From Phragmitibacter flavus (GTDB taxonomy: Bacteria; Verrucomicrobiota; Verrucomicrobiia; Verrucomicrobiales; Verrucomicrobiaceae), in contig NZ_VAUV01000001.1 of NCBI RefSeq assembly GCF_005780165.1, positions 415,177-479,176 on the forward strand: a DNA stretch of 64,000 nt. The letters run 5' to 3'. Both the position numbers and the translations under genes were made by a program. Shown piece by piece: positions 17,033 to 24,830 of this stretch (within the stretch, counting starts at the first letter, position 1; every line of letters begins with the position of its first letter). The notes under the pieces were generated by a model. The model was given only the letters and a program-made list of their open reading frames with translations, searched no databases and had not been told where the DNA came from.

Positions 17033-18397
17033 TTAGAACAAGGTTAAATACTGTTCTGTCTCCCATTTCGAAATCTGGCGGTGATACTCGTTCCATTCGC
17101 GCCATTTGACGCTGAGGAATTCGCGGGCGATGGGGCCGAGGGATTCGGCGATGACGGTGTCGGTTTCCAAGGCGGTGAGAGCTTCCTTCAAGGATTGCGG
17201 AAGGGTGTTTAGGCCGCGCTTATAAATGTCGTCGCGCGACATGGCGTAGAGGTTGCCGAGGTTGGGGTCGCCGACGTGAAGTTCATTGTTGATTCCATCC
17301 ATGCCGGCGACGAGGTAGGCGGCGAAGGCGAGGTAGGGATTGACGGCGGCGGAGACGGTGCGGTCTTCGACATGACCGGGGCCGCAGATGCGCAGCATTT
17401 GGGTGCGGTTGTTGTCGCCATAACTGATGAAGGCGGGCGTCCAGGTGAAGCCGGAGCGGGCGCTGAAGAGGCCGGGGCCGACTTGCAGGCGTTTGTAACA
17501 GTTGGCGGTGGGGCTGGTGATGGCGCAGAGGGCGGGGGCGTGTTTGAGGACGCCGGCGAGGAAGTGGTAGCCAAGCTTGGACATGCCGAGGCCGCGCGGG
17601 TCTTCTTCGTTGGTGAACATGTTTTCGCCGGTTTTGGCGTCGGCGAGATGGTAGTGGATGTGGGCGCCGCTGCCGGTGCGGTCGGCGAAGGGTTTGGCCA
17701 TGTGGGTGGCGATGGCACCATACTTGGGGGCGACCTGGCTGGTCATCATTTTAAAGAAGGTGTAGCGGTCGGCGGTGGTGAGGGCTTCGCTGTAGTGGAA
17801 GTTGACTTCGTATTGGCCGTTGGCGTCTTCGTGGTCGGCCTGATAGACGCCCCAACCTAACTGGTTGCAGTAAGTGGTGATGTCTTGGAGATAACCGATG
17901 GCGGCGGAGATGCCTTTGAAGTCGTAACAGGGTTTTGCGAGGGTATCGACTTTGCCGGGGTCCCAGGGGGCGATGGTGCCGTCGGGGTTTTTGGTGATAA
18001 GAAAATGTTCGGGTTCGATGCCGATGTTGGCGATGAGGCCGAGTTTTTCTTTAAGTTGGTTGAGAACGCGTTTGAGGTTAGTGCGGGCGCAGTAGGCATA
18101 GGGTTTGTCGTCGACGAAGATGTCGGCGGCGAAGCGGGCGGTGTTGGGTTGCCAAGGTAGGGGGGTGTAGGTGTCGAGGTCGATGCGCGCCATCATGTCG
18201 TGGGAGTGCGGACCTTGACCGAGGCCCCAGACGGCGGCTCCGGCGAATCCGGCTCCGTCATCGGCGAGGGCATCAAGGGTTTCAGCGGGACACATCTTGA
18301 CTTTGGCCGAACCGTGGATGTCAACGAATTGGGCGAGGAGGAACTGGACGCCGTCGTCGGTGAATTGGGAACGGAGAGTGTCGCGGTTTATGCTCAT
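17033..18397 (-). CDS. glnT/gmaS: Type III glutamine synthetase/gamma-glutamylmethylamide synthetase
   Basis: 454 residues from ATG 18397, in the glutamine synthetase superfamily. AHIHYHLADAKTGENMF, VGPGLFSARSGFTWTPAF and GPGHVEDRTVSAAVNPYLAF are conserved segments of the catalytic domain. The N-terminal FVDIHGSAKVKMCPAETLDAL is typical of the GlnT (type III) branch, which includes gamma-glutamylmethylamide synthetase. That enzyme joins methylamine to glutamate with ATP. The divergent neighbours are all three N-methylglutamate synthase subunits, which strongly favours the methylamine role over ammonia assimilation. It shares a 77-bp divergent promoter region with mgsA that contains two inverted repeats. 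Confidence 0.85.
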   Translation of the reverse strand: MSINRDTLRSQFTDDGVQFLLAQFVDIHGSAKVKMCPAETLDALADDGAGFAGAAVWGLGQGPHSHDMMARIDLDTYTPLPWQPNTARFAADIFVDDKPYAYCARTNLKRVLNQLKEKLGLIANIGIEPEHFLITKNPDGTIAPWDPGKVDTLAKPCYDFKGISAAIGYLQDITTYCNQLGWGVYQADHEDANGQYEVNFHYSEALTTADRYTFFKMMTSQVAPKYGAIATHMAKPFADRTGSGAHIHYHLADAKTGENMFTNEEDPRGLGMSKLGYHFLAGVLKHAPALCAITSPTANCYKRLQVGPGLFSARSGFTWTPAFISYGDNNRTQMLRICGPGHVEDRTVSAAVNPYLAFAAYLVAGMDGINNELHVGDPNLGNLYAMSRDDIYKRGLNTLPQSLKEALTALETDTVIAESLGPIAREFLSVKWREWNEYHRQISKWETEQYLTLF

Positions 18398-18422
18398 GGC
18401 GTCTTTGGTTGATGAAATTCTA

Positions 18423-18439
18423 GTTGCATTAAATGCAAC
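18423..18439. promoter_or_regulatory. Near-perfect operator-like palindrome between gmaS and mgsA
   Basis: GTTGCATT-A-AATGCAAC is a perfect 8-bp inverted repeat with a one-base centre. It lies in the 77-bp gap between the divergent ligase and mgsA genes, 25 bp upstream of the ligase ATG. Its position and symmetry suggest a dimeric repressor or activator site controlling both directions. Confidence 0.55.
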
Positions 18440-18444
18440 ATGGG

Positions 18445-18470
18445 GCAAATGAATTTCGTAGGTCATTTGC
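18445..18470. promoter_or_regulatory. Second inverted repeat before mgsA
   Basis: GCAAATGA (18445-18452) and TCATTTGC (18463-18470) form a perfect 8-bp inverted repeat with a 10-base centre. The repeat ends 4 bp before the mgsA ATG. It could be a second operator half-pair or a leader hairpin that masks the ribosome binding site. Confidence 0.45.
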
Positions 18471-18474
18471 AGCC

Positions 18475-19356
18475 ATGTGTGGAATCGTTGGATTATTTTT
18501 TAAGAACTCAGAGATGGAGCCGGAACTGGGCCATCATTTTGCGCCGATGCTGGAGACGATGTGTTCTCGCGGTCCGGACAGTGCGGGGTTTGCGGTGTAT
18601 GACCAGGAATCGCGGGAGGGATGGTTCAAGTTATCGTTGTATCATCCGGAGCTGGGGTATGAGTGGTCGAAGGTGGCGGAAGGGTTGGGAGCGGTGGGGT
18701 TTGAGAAGGTGGCGAATCATGTGTTGATGGAGGTGCCGGAGCCGGACGGGCCGGTGTTGCAGCAGATGCAACTGAGGTGGCCGGAGGTGACGGTGATGAG
18801 TGCGGGTCGGCGGATTCAGATCATGAAGGACATGGGGACGCCGCAGGAGGTGGTGGAGCGTTTTGGAGTGCGCGGGATGCGGGGGAGTCACGCGATTGGG
18901 CACACGCGGATGGCGACGGAGAGTGCGGTGACGACGGCGGGGTCGCATCCGTTTTCAACGGGGATGGACGTGTGTCTGGTGCACAATGGTTCGTTGAGCA
19001 ATCACAACCGGCTGAGGTTGAATCTGGAGCGTGAGGGGATGGTGTTTCACACGGAAAACGATACGGAGGTCGCGGCGGGGTATCTGGCGTGGCGGCTGAA
19101 GCAGGGGAAAAGTTTGCATGACGCGCTGGAGGCGTCGTTGCAGGATCTGGATGGGTTTTATACTTTTGCGGTGGGGACACACGATGGGTTTGCGGTGTTG
19201 CGTGATCCGGTGGCGTGCAAGCCGGCGGTGATGGCGGAGACGGAGGATTATGTGGCGATGGCGTCGGAATATCGTTCGCTGGCGGAGCTGCCGGGGGTGG
19301 AGAAGGCGAGGTTGTGGGAGCCGGAGCCGGGGGTGGTTTACAGTTGGTCGAGATGA
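18475..19356 (+). CDS. mgsA: N-methylglutamate synthase subunit A (class II glutamine amidotransferase)
   Basis: 293 residues starting MCGIVGLFF, which places the Ntn nucleophile Cys2 correctly; an upstream extension would bury it and was rejected. SRGPDSAGFAVY, GHTRMATESAVT, HPFSTGMDVCLVHNGSLSNH and ENDTEVAAGYL are the conserved glutaminase-domain segments shared with PurF and GltB. In N-methylglutamate synthase this subunit handles the gamma-glutamyl amide side, and MgsB and MgsC complete the complex. mgsB starts at an ATGA overlapping this stop. It is also related to GlxB of rhizobia, and the context supports the methylamine role. Confidence 0.85.
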   Translation: MCGIVGLFFKNSEMEPELGHHFAPMLETMCSRGPDSAGFAVYDQESREGWFKLSLYHPELGYEWSKVAEGLGAVGFEKVANHVLMEVPEPDGPVLQQMQLRWPEVTVMSAGRRIQIMKDMGTPQEVVERFGVRGMRGSHAIGHTRMATESAVTTAGSHPFSTGMDVCLVHNGSLSNHNRLRLNLEREGMVFHTENDTEVAAGYLAWRLKQGKSLHDALEASLQDLDGFYTFAVGTHDGFAVLRDPVACKPAVMAETEDYVAMASEYRSLAELPGVEKARLWEPEPGVVYSWSR

Positions 19357-20081
19357 TGAGTGAGGTTTTATTTTTACTGATGATGAGCACGATTGAGAAA
19401 CGCCGATGTGCAGGGTTTGATTTGGATGTGCAGTCGGTGCGCGATCTGAATGGGGCGTTGCATGCGGCGGTGGAACCGGGGGTTTGGGAGGTGATAAATC
19501 CGAAGGGTCGGCATGCGCTGGCGGTGGGTTTAACGTTGGCGCATGAGGTGCGGATCGTGGGGCATGCGGGGTATTATTGTGCGGGGATGAATCAGCTGGC
19601 GAAGGTGGTGGTGGAGGGGAATGCGGGAACCGGGGTGGCGGAGAACATGATGTCAGGGAAGGTGCATGTGATGGGCAATGCGAGTCAGAGTGCGGGGGCG
19701 ACGGCGCATGGGGGGTTGCTGGTAATTGATGGGGATGCGTCGGCGAGGTGTGGGATTTCGATGAAGGGAATCAATGTTGTGGTGAAGGGTTCGGTGGGGC
19801 ACATGAGTGCGTTCATGGGTCAGAGCGGAACGCTGGTGGTATGTGGGGATGCGGGCGATGCGTTGGGAGATTCGCTGTATGAGGCGAAGTTGTTTGTGCG
19901 CGGCAAGGTGGCGAGTTTGGGGGCGGATTGTGTGGAAAAGGAGATGCGCGCGGAGCACCTGGTGTTGTTGACCCGGCTGCTGCAAGAAGCGGGAAGTGGG
20001 GCGAAGCCGGAGGAGTTTCGGAGATATGGGTCGGCGCGGAAGTTATACCATTTCCATAGTGATCATGTGGCGAGTTATTAG
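19353..20081 (+). CDS. mgsB: N-methylglutamate synthase subunit B (GltB GXGXG domain)
   Basis: 242 residues from the ATG that overlaps the mgsA stop (ATGA). An in-frame ATG pair at 19380/19383 gives a start closer to the usual family N-terminus (MMSTIEKRRC...). VVVEGNAGTGVAENMMSGKV, HVMGNASQSAGATAHGGLLV and VVVKGSVGHMSAFMGQ are successive turns of the right-handed beta-helix found at the C-terminus of glutamate synthase alpha subunits. The domain is structural and connects the glutaminase and synthase subunits. A 13-bp inverted repeat separates it from mgsC. Confidence 0.85.
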   Translation: MMSEVLFLLMMSTIEKRRCAGFDLDVQSVRDLNGALHAAVEPGVWEVINPKGRHALAVGLTLAHEVRIVGHAGYYCAGMNQLAKVVVEGNAGTGVAENMMSGKVHVMGNASQSAGATAHGGLLVIDGDASARCGISMKGINVVVKGSVGHMSAFMGQSGTLVVCGDAGDALGDSLYEAKLFVRGKVASLGADCVEKEMRAEHLVLLTRLLQEAGSGAKPEEFRRYGSARKLYHFHSDHVASY

Positions 20082-20102
20082 GGAGACAGAAGACCGGAAG
20101 AC

Positions 20103-20155
20103 AAAAGACAGAAGATGGCTTCCAGTTAGTGAGTAAATCAGGTCTTCTGTCTTTT
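20103..20155. repeat. Inverted repeat in the mgsB-mgsC spacer
   Basis: AAAAGACAGAAGA (20103-20115) pairs perfectly with TCTTCTGTCTTTT (20143-20155) across a 27-base loop. The whole 103-bp spacer is built of AGACAGAAGAC and GTCTTGTGTCTT words. It looks like an inserted spacer element rather than native operon sequence, and may form an attenuating hairpin. Confidence 0.6.
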
Positions 20156-20184
20156 AGTCTTGTGTCTTGTATCTCTTTCTTCTT

Positions 20185-21501
20185 ATGAATCCTTCTTTGC
20201 GTGAGTCCCAGTTATTCAGTCGTGGTGTGATTCATGAGATTCAGCGGGCGGCTGAGGAGGGGATTTATGATATCCGGGGGTGGGGAACGAAGAAGGCGTT
20301 GCCGCATTTTGATGATCTGGTGTTTTTGGGAGCGAGCATGTCGAGGTATCCGTTGGAGGGGTATCGGGAGAAATGTGCGACGGATGTGGTGTTGGGGGAT
20401 CGGTTTGCGAAAAAGCCGCTGCATTTGAAGATTCCGATCACGATTGCGGGGATGAGTTTTGGGTCGTTGAGCGCGAATGCGAAGGAGGCACTGGGTCGCG
20501 GGGCAAGTGAGGTGGGGACTTCGACGACGACGGGCGACGGGGGGATGACGGTGGAGGAACGGGGGCATTCGGACTTGCTGGTGTATCAGTATCTGCCGTC
20601 GCGGTATGGGATGAATCCGGATGATTTGAGGAAGGCGGATGCGATTGAGATTGTGCTGGGTCAGGGGGCGAAGCCGGGGGGCGGCGGGATGTTGTTGGGT
20701 CAAAAGATCAGTGACCGGGTGGCGATGATGCGGGATCTGCCGAAGGGGATTGATCAGAGAAGTGCGTGCCGGCATCCGGACTGGACGGGGCCGGATGATC
20801 TGGCGATCAAGATTGAGGAGTTGCGCGAGATCACGGATTGGGAGAAGCCGATTTATGTGAAGATCGGGGCTTCGCGGACTTACTACGATGTGAAGCTGGC
20901 GGTGAAGTCGGGGGCGGATGTGATTGTGCTGGATGGAATGCAGGGGGGGACGGGGGCGACGCAGGATGTGTTCATCGAGCATGTGGGGATTCCGACGTTG
21001 CCAGCGTTGAGGCAGGCGGTGCAGGCGTTGCAGGAGATGGGGATGCATCGCAAGGTGCAGTTGATCATTTCGGGGGGGATTCGCAGTGGGGCGGATGTGG
21101 CGAAGGCGCTGGCGATGGGGGCGGACGCGGTGTCGATTGGCACGGCAGCGTTAATTGCGTTGGGGTGCAATCATCCGAAGTGGCAGTCGGATTACGAGAA
21201 GCTTGGAAGTGCGGCGGGATTTTATGATGATTACCAGGCGGGCAATGATCCGGCGGGGATCACGACGCAGGATCCGGCGTTGACGGCGAGGTTGGATCCG
21301 CTGGATGGGGCGCGGAGGTTGGCGAACTATTTACGCGTGTTGACGATGGAGACGCAGACGCTGGCGCGGGCGTGCGGGAAGTCGCATGTGCACAACCTGG
21401 AGCCGGAAGATTTGGCGGCGTTGACGATTGAGGCGGCGGCGATGGCGGGGGTGCCGCTGGCGGGGACGGACTGGATCCCGGGGAAGGGGAAGGGAATGTG
21501 A
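20185..21501 (+). CDS. mgsC: N-methylglutamate synthase subunit C (FMN glutamate synthase domain)
   Basis: 438 residues from ATG 20185; an in-frame TTG at 20167 lies in the repeat spacer and was rejected. It matches the FMN/synthase barrel of GltB: PITIAGMSFGSLSANAKEAL, TTTGDGGMTVEER, VLGQGAKPGGGGMLLGQKI, IVLDGMQGGTGATQDV and ISGGIRSGADVAKALAMGAD. The C-terminal ACGKSHVHNLEPEDLAALT is a hallmark of the MgsC/GlxD branch. It would transfer the glutamyl acceptor chemistry to methylamine, giving N-methylglutamate. It is part of the mgsABC operon despite the 103-bp repeat-filled gap. Confidence 0.87.
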   Translation: MNPSLRESQLFSRGVIHEIQRAAEEGIYDIRGWGTKKALPHFDDLVFLGASMSRYPLEGYREKCATDVVLGDRFAKKPLHLKIPITIAGMSFGSLSANAKEALGRGASEVGTSTTTGDGGMTVEERGHSDLLVYQYLPSRYGMNPDDLRKADAIEIVLGQGAKPGGGGMLLGQKISDRVAMMRDLPKGIDQRSACRHPDWTGPDDLAIKIEELREITDWEKPIYVKIGASRTYYDVKLAVKSGADVIVLDGMQGGTGATQDVFIEHVGIPTLPALRQAVQALQEMGMHRKVQLIISGGIRSGADVAKALAMGADAVSIGTAALIALGCNHPKWQSDYEKLGSAAGFYDDYQAGNDPAGITTQDPALTARLDPLDGARRLANYLRVLTMETQTLARACGKSHVHNLEPEDLAALTIEAAAMAGVPLAGTDWIPGKGKGM

Positions 21502-21510
21502 GGGATTTGA

Positions 21511-21586
21511 TTTGGAGTGCGACGCTGGGCGACGCTTTGGATGTAGTTGAGAGCTTCGAAAGCGGTGCAAAGCCCCGCACTCCAAA
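21511..21586. repeat. Palindromic spacer element with TTTGGAGTGCG arms
   Basis: TTTGGAGTGCG (21511-21521) and CGCACTCCAAA (21576-21586) are perfect 11-bp arms enclosing 54 bases that contain smaller self-complementary words (GCTTCGAAAGC). It lies 9 bp after the mgsC stop and 40 bp before the next gene. It is probably a dispersed palindromic repeat and possibly a terminator. Confidence 0.6.
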
Positions 21587-21626
21587 AGGGGTGGACAGGG
21601 TTGAAGGCTGCCGCTAGAAGGGGCGG

Positions 21627-22493
21627 ATGCCTGATGATTTGTTGAAGACTGTGCTGTTGCCGCTGGCGCTGATTTTGTTGATGGTGGGGATGGGGATGAG
21701 TCTGACGGTGGCGGATTTTAGACGGGTATTGTTTGCACCCAAGGCAACGTTGGTGGGGGTGTTTTTGCAACTGGTGATGCTGCCGGTGCTGGCGTTTGGG
21801 CTGGTGTATTTGTTCAAGCTGCCGGGGGAGCTGGCGGTGGGGTTGATGCTGGTGGCGGCTTGTCCGGGCGGGCCGACTTCGAACCTAATTTCGCATTTGT
21901 CGAAGGGTGATACGGCGTTGTCGGTGACGCTGACGGCGGTGTCGAGTGTGGTGACGGTGTTCACGATTCCCCTGGTGGTGGGGTTCGCGATGGAGCGTTT
22001 TATGGCGGGGGAGGCCGCGATTGAGTTGCCGTTTGGGAAGACGCTGGTGCAGTTGATGGTGGTGACGGTGATCCCGATTGCGGTGGGGATGTGGATCCAT
22101 GCGGCGCGGCCCGGATTCAGTCAGCGGATGTCGAAGCCGGTGAATGTGATGTCGATGGTGTTTTTGGCGTTGATCATCATCGCTGCGGTTTTGAAGGAGA
22201 AGGATCTTGGGGCGCAGATCGCGGCGGTGGGTCCGGCGGTGGTGGTTTTGAATTTAGGCGGGATGGTGTTGGGGTTTGTGGCGGCGGGGCTGATGGGGTT
22301 GGTGAAGGCGCAGCGGATTGCGATTTCGATTGAGGTGGGGATTCAGAATGGGACGCTGGCGTTGGCAATTGCGTTGGGGTTGTTGGAGAGTGCCGGTTTG
22401 GCGGTGCCGGCGGTGGTTTACAGTTTGTTTATGTTTGTGAGCGGGGCGGTGATGATTGGGTGGTTTGGGAGGGGGAAGACCACGGTTCCTTGA
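21627..22493 (+). CDS. Bile acid:sodium symporter (BASS/SBF) family transporter
   Basis: 288 residues with about nine or ten hydrophobic helices. LMLVAACPGGPTSNLISHLSKGDTALS is the conserved sodium-site region of SBF proteins. SIEVGIQNGTLALAIALGL is the second crossing motif. Members import or export organic anions such as bile acids, pantoate or ketoacids with sodium. It is the last plus-strand gene after mgsABC, so it may move a substrate or overflow product of amine metabolism, but nothing in the sequence identifies the substrate. Confidence 0.85.
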   Translation: MPDDLLKTVLLPLALILLMVGMGMSLTVADFRRVLFAPKATLVGVFLQLVMLPVLAFGLVYLFKLPGELAVGLMLVAACPGGPTSNLISHLSKGDTALSVTLTAVSSVVTVFTIPLVVGFAMERFMAGEAAIELPFGKTLVQLMVVTVIPIAVGMWIHAARPGFSQRMSKPVNVMSMVFLALIIIAAVLKEKDLGAQIAAVGPAVVVLNLGGMVLGFVAAGLMGLVKAQRIAISIEVGIQNGTLALAIALGLLESAGLAVPAVVYSLFMFVSGAVMIGWFGRGKTTVP

Positions 22494-22497
22494 TGGC

Positions 22498-24747
22498 TCA
22501 TTGCCAGGGCCAGGAAGTGCTGGGTTTGGCGGCGATGGGAACGGTGCAATGGATGGAGAGGTTGGGGTTGAAGAAGGGGTCTTGGGAAAGTTGGGTTTTC
22601 CAGCGGGTGACAAGTAGCTCGATGTCTTGGGGGTTTGGTTGATCGTAGCCTTGGAAGTGGGGCTGGGCTTCTTTGCGGACCAGCAACTGGCTGTGGGGGG
22701 TGAAGAGATTGCGCAGGTTGATTTCGCGCAGTTTGAGACTGAAATCGAGGGCGGCGGCGAGGGGGGAATGAAGGGTTTCGTTGAAACCTTGAACGCGTTG
22801 GAAGCATTCCTTGCGCACGGCGAGACAGGCGAGGGGAAGGGCGCTGACCTCCTGAACGGAATGGGGAGGGGAGGTGATGGTGCGCTTGGTGACGGGCCAG
22901 TGGCGGAAGGCGTGTGTGGCAAGGGTCGTTGGATTGATGGCGAGGCTGCCGTATTGCAGCGAGTCGTCTTCGTTGATGACGGCCCCACCGACGGCACCGA
23001 TTCCGTCGCGGCTGGTCTGGCGGATGAGTTCGTCCAGCCAGTCGGATTGGGTGATTTCGGCTCCGGGATGGAGGAAGATGAGCAGGTCACCCGAAGCGGC
23101 GGCGGCGGCTAGGTTGAGGGCGGCAACGCCGGTGTTTTCAAGATGGAGCAATCGACACCCGGGATGCCTGGTGATGAGGTGCTCGAGGTAATCTTGAGTT
23201 TCAGGATGGGTGCCGGGATGGGCGATCAACAACCGTTCCGTCGGCGTGGGGGCCGCGTGTTTGATGTGGGATTCGATGAGGTTTTGCAGCCAATGGAGGG
23301 GTCCGTCGGTTGCAACGATGAGGGAGGCCAGGGGGGCGGGCTCGGGCAGGGGCCAGAGGATGCGCCAGCGGTGGTTTGGGGTGTCCTGAATGACGGCGCC
23401 CGGACAGGTTTGGTGAAGGTGTTCTTCGATGGAGCGGCGACCTGCATTGAAGGCGTAAGGTTTGGCGTTGACGGTGGACGCGGTGGAGGCTTCGAGGGTG
23501 CGCCAGTGGTAGAGGATGCGGGGAATGTGACGGACGCGATCAGGAGCGGAGCGGGCATAGGCACGCAGGGCGAGATCCCAGTCCTGGCTGCCTTCATATC
23601 CGACGCGGAAGCCGCCAATGTCGCGCAGCAGTTCGGTGCGGTAGGCTCCGAGGTGGCTGACGCAGTTTTGGGTGAGCAGGAGGTCGTAGTTCCAGCCGGA
23701 TTTGAAGTAGGGTTCAAATCGAGAGCCGGTAAGATCGATCTTGTCTTCGTCGGTGAAAATGATGTCGGAAGTGGGGTGACTGGCGGCCTCCCAGGCGATG
23801 TGAAAAAGGGCGTGGCGGGGGACTTCGTCATCGTGATCGAGCAACACGGTGTAGGCTCCGTTGCAGAGTTCGAGTGCGGCATTGGAGCTTTGGCAGATGT
23901 GCCCGTGGGCTTCCATGAGCTTGAGTTTGATCCGCGAGTCGCTACGAGCGTAATGATTCAAGAGGCGACGGACGGCGGGCTGGGGGGAGCAGTCGTCGGC
24001 GATGCAGAGTTCCCAGTGAGGGTAAATTTGCTCTTGAATGGACTCGATGGTGCGGCGCAGCCAGTGGATGGGGGTGTTGTAGGTGGGAAGGAGGACGGAG
24101 AGAAGCGGCTTGGACGGGAAGCGGTCGAGAAACCGAACCATGGCCTGCAGTTCCGAAGGGGCGGGATCGCCATGGGCCCGGCTCCATTGTTCGTGCGGGG
24201 AGGGTTGATATTCCAATTCCAAATCCGATTTCGACTTGGACATGAAGATCGGCAGGTTGAAGGAGAGGAGGGGACGGCGAATGGCGACGTGACCGAAATC
24301 CTGCCACTGGGACTGGGCGTCCTTGTATTGCAGGACAAAATGATTCCAACCGCGCTGGAGGTTGACCTCGATGCGAAATCCAGAGCGGAGCGAGTCTGGG
24401 CGGTCGGGGTGAAGAGCGAAGACATCGGGACGAAGCTGGTTCCTGCGGGCGGCAAAGGTTTTCTTTTGGTGGACGGCGCGCAGTCCGTGAACCGTCAGAT
24501 TTTCAGGTGGCAGGAACCAGCCATGAAGGGTGGAGGTGGGACTTTCTGCAATCGCGACAAAATCAGCAGGATGGTTGGGGGTGCTGACACGATGGGTTTT
24601 GCTGGGTTCGGCCCGTCGGGGGTAGAGTTCAACGGAGTAATGGAACCCCGCTTTTTCCACCACGCGGGCTGGCGGGTTTGGACACATTGATTGGGGTGAG
24701 GCGTTCGAACTTTGATGGGGGAGGGAGGAGTTCGATTGGGCGCACAT
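22498..24747 (-). CDS. Two-domain family 2 glycosyltransferase
   Basis: 749 residues from ATG 24747 (AGGTGG 10 bp upstream). An N-terminal beta-rich region (to about residue 200) precedes the first GT-A domain: LSVLLPTYNTPIHWLRRTIE, VLLDHDDEVPRHAL (the DxD-like metal site) and FTDEDKIDLTGSRFEPYFK. The order is typical of O-antigen/rhamnan glycosyltransferases. A second GT2-like domain starts near residue 460 (PLASLIVATDGPLHWLQNLI). It has FLHPGAEITQSDWLDEL at the DxD position, so it may be catalytically weak. It is probably a cell-surface polysaccharide enzyme. It lies on the strand opposite the BASS gene with only 4 bp between their ends, and has no evident link to amine metabolism. Confidence 0.8.
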   Translation of the reverse strand: MCAQSNSSLPHQSSNASPQSMCPNPPARVVEKAGFHYSVELYPRRAEPSKTHRVSTPNHPADFVAIAESPTSTLHGWFLPPENLTVHGLRAVHQKKTFAARRNQLRPDVFALHPDRPDSLRSGFRIEVNLQRGWNHFVLQYKDAQSQWQDFGHVAIRRPLLSFNLPIFMSKSKSDLELEYQPSPHEQWSRAHGDPAPSELQAMVRFLDRFPSKPLLSVLLPTYNTPIHWLRRTIESIQEQIYPHWELCIADDCSPQPAVRRLLNHYARSDSRIKLKLMEAHGHICQSSNAALELCNGAYTVLLDHDDEVPRHALFHIAWEAASHPTSDIIFTDEDKIDLTGSRFEPYFKSGWNYDLLLTQNCVSHLGAYRTELLRDIGGFRVGYEGSQDWDLALRAYARSAPDRVRHIPRILYHWRTLEASTASTVNAKPYAFNAGRRSIEEHLHQTCPGAVIQDTPNHRWRILWPLPEPAPLASLIVATDGPLHWLQNLIESHIKHAAPTPTERLLIAHPGTHPETQDYLEHLITRHPGCRLLHLENTGVAALNLAAAAASGDLLIFLHPGAEITQSDWLDELIRQTSRDGIGAVGGAVINEDDSLQYGSLAINPTTLATHAFRHWPVTKRTITSPPHSVQEVSALPLACLAVRKECFQRVQGFNETLHSPLAAALDFSLKLREINLRNLFTPHSQLLVRKEAQPHFQGYDQPNPQDIELLVTRWKTQLSQDPFFNPNLSIHCTVPIAAKPSTSWPWQ

Positions 24748-24830
24748 GATGGGATATCCACCTTGGAATGGTGGTTCCGTCAAATCCAAAAAGCGCTTCG
24801 CGTTGGAGGGGCGAGGTCCGGTGGAGGGAA

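Noticed and set aside
18433..18474. Upstream start for mgsA
   Set aside because: It would place extra residues before the catalytic N-terminal cysteine, which must be residue 2 in class II amidotransferases, and would cover the inverted repeats.
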